Shown in pieces: positions 12,896-13,928 of a stretch of 13,928 nucleotides of DNA. The notes under the pieces are model-generated. The model saw only the letters and a program-made list of their open reading frames with translations. It was not told the DNA's origin and ran no database searches. The stretch comes from Acidobacteriaceae bacterium (GTDB lineage: Bacteria; Acidobacteriota; Terriglobia; Terriglobales; Acidobacteriaceae), in the NCBI GenBank assembly GCA_027364815.1, contig DAHXOQ010000042.1, forward strand, positions 1 through 13,928, given 5' to 3'. The stretch's first letter is position 1. Every line of letters begins with the position of its first letter. Both the position numbers and the translations under genes were made by a program.

Positions 12896-13552
12896 ATGGT
12901 GCCCAACAGTATTTCAACATTTAATGTCGCCGGATTTCTTCACACCGCAGGCCCGGGACGGCAACTTGTTCAGCTCGAGAGTCAGCAGGCATTTTTCTTG
13001 CAGGGTGATCCCGCTGACTGCGTCTTCTATCTCCACAAAGGCCGCGTCAAAATCTCCGTCCTCTCCACGACAGGCAAAGAAGCCACCATTCGACTCGTCA
13101 CCGCAAACAATTTTTTCGGCGAAAAAGCCATGGCCACCGAACCCGGCCTGCGTGTGACATCAGCCACTGCCGTAACCGCATGCACCGCGCTCAGAATCGC
13201 ACGACCGGAGTTCCTGCGCGTCATGCGGCAAGAGCAGGCCTTCGCCAGCCTCTTCTCCAATTTCCTTCTTGATTGCTCCCTGCGCACCCAGGCCGACCTC
13301 GTCGATCAGCTCTTCAACCGCGCGGAAAAACGACTCGCGCGCCTGCTGCTCATTCTGGCCGAGAACAGCAAACCCGGCGAAGACGACGCGCTCATTCAGC
13401 CCATCTCGCAGGAGTCGCTCGCCAGCATGATCGGAAGCACACGGCCTCGCGTCAATGCCTTCATGAGCCGCTTTCGCAAGCTCGGCTTCATCAACTACAA
13501 CGGACGCATCCGTGTACGTAAATCACTTCTGAGCGTATTTCTGCGCGATTAA
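12896..13552 (+). CDS. Crp/Fnr-family transcriptional regulator
   Basis: 218 aa from the ATG at 12896, preferred over an in-frame ATG at 12881 because GGGAG lies eight bases before it. The N-terminal cyclic-nucleotide-binding beta-roll (about 20-105) has FYLHKGRVKISV and the cassette NNFFGEKAMATEPGLRVTSATAV. A long dimer helix (about 105-140) and a winged helix-turn-helix (about 168-214: QESLASMIGSTRPRVNAFMSRFRKLGFI) follow. The FGE part of the ligand pocket is kept, but the Arg-Ser pair that binds cAMP phosphate in Crp reads Arg-Val here (86-87), so the ligand may differ or be absent. There is no N-terminal Cys cluster, so it is not an FNR-type oxygen sensor. Divergent from pal; regulation of pal is possible but unproven. 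Confidence 0.9.
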   Translation: MVPNSISTFNVAGFLHTAGPGRQLVQLESQQAFFLQGDPADCVFYLHKGRVKISVLSTTGKEATIRLVTANNFFGEKAMATEPGLRVTSATAVTACTALRIARPEFLRVMRQEQAFASLFSNFLLDCSLRTQADLVDQLFNRAEKRLARLLLILAENSKPGEDDALIQPISQESLASMIGSTRPRVNAFMSRFRKLGFINYNGRIRVRKSLLSVFLRD

Positions 13553-13928
13553 TTCAGATCTTTCGCACTTTGATTCTCTGCCGGAATCGCAAAATAATTA
13601 TCACCATTCGCGCTCGTCACTAAATCAATCTCCGGCTCAAATCTGTAATTGTGTTTGTCCAGAATCTCAATCGCGCGCTCCGACGATTTTAAAAACTGCG
13701 CGCAGAGCTCGATGTAAATGACCGGCCGAAATTTCTCAATCAGCCCCTCCATCCCTGCCAACACCTCGTCTTCATACCCCTCGGTATCAATCTTCACAAA
13801 ATCCAGTCGCGACAATCGCTCCGACTTGGGAAAATCTTCCGTCCCCTCGCCCACCCCAAAGAACTCATCCAGTTTGATGATCTCCACCTCGTGCCAATAA
13901 AAATCTCCCTCAACCTTCCCCTTCACAC
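13549..13928 (-). CDS. FkbM-family SAM-dependent methyltransferase, C-terminal part
   Basis: The frame is open to the right edge, so the N-terminus and most of the SAM-binding core lie outside; the first GTG in view is not a true start. The visible ~126 residues carry the family signature LDFVKIDTEGYEDEVLAGMEGLIEKFRPVIYIEL, with DTEG and the following acidic residue conserved. FkbM enzymes are mostly O-methyltransferases of sugars or secondary metabolites, often in polysaccharide gene clusters. The preceding IIKLDEFF is also typical. It is convergent with the Crp/Fnr gene; the two stop codons overlap at ttaa (13549-13552), leaving no room for a terminator between them. Confidence 0.88.
   Translation of the reverse strand, partial: VKGKVEGDFYWHEVEIIKLDEFFGVGEGTEDFPKSERLSRLDFVKIDTEGYEDEVLAGMEGLIEKFRPVIYIELCAQFLKSSERAIEILDKHNYRFEPEIDLVTSANGDNYFAIPAENQSAKDLN

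Overview
The window reads as part of an Acidobacteriota (Terriglobia-like) chromosome. This is inferred from gene content and style: moderately GC-rich coding DNA, a single-chain class I fumarase, a Pal lipoprotein with an Ig-like domain, an Acidobacteria-style Crp/Fnr regulator, and a diderm envelope (RlpA, Pal, outer-membrane barrel). No tRNA, rRNA, CRISPR array, transposase or phage structural gene was seen.

Positions 1-5712 hold a tight minus-strand operon. In transcription order it encodes an MBOAT membrane O-acyltransferase, two paralogous membrane-anchored SGNH/GDSL hydrolase-like proteins, a stand-alone acyl carrier protein (ACP), and a KAS III-fold protein cut by the left edge. Gene junctions overlap or are short, except for a 111-bp gap filled by a 31-bp tandem repeat. 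The KAS III protein keeps the His and Asn of the triad but has Ser where the catalytic Cys should be. The set resembles the logic of Dlt (D-alanylation) and alginate/PatA-PatB O-acetylation: an acyl group on a carrier protein is passed through an MBOAT to an extracytoplasmic SGNH partner. I read it as a candidate system that acylates a surface glycan. The acyl group and the target polymer are unknown.

Positions 5713-6464 are an AT-rich stretch between divergent genes, with one doubtful 74-codon ORF. From 6465 to 9975 come rlpA (+), a 39-aa small protein (-) sharing a bidirectional terminator with it, a membrane-anchored monoheme cytochrome c (-), a cytosolic papain-like-looking protein (+) and an outer-membrane beta-barrel protein (+). 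These look like independent transcription units.

Positions 10017-13928 hold a class I fumarate hydratase (-), a Pal/OmpA lipoprotein with a TTG start (-), a divergent Crp/Fnr regulator (+), and the 3' end of an FkbM-family methyltransferase (-) whose stop codon overlaps that of the regulator. Clear stem-loop terminators lie after rlpA and the barrel protein (both able to work in both directions) and after pal.
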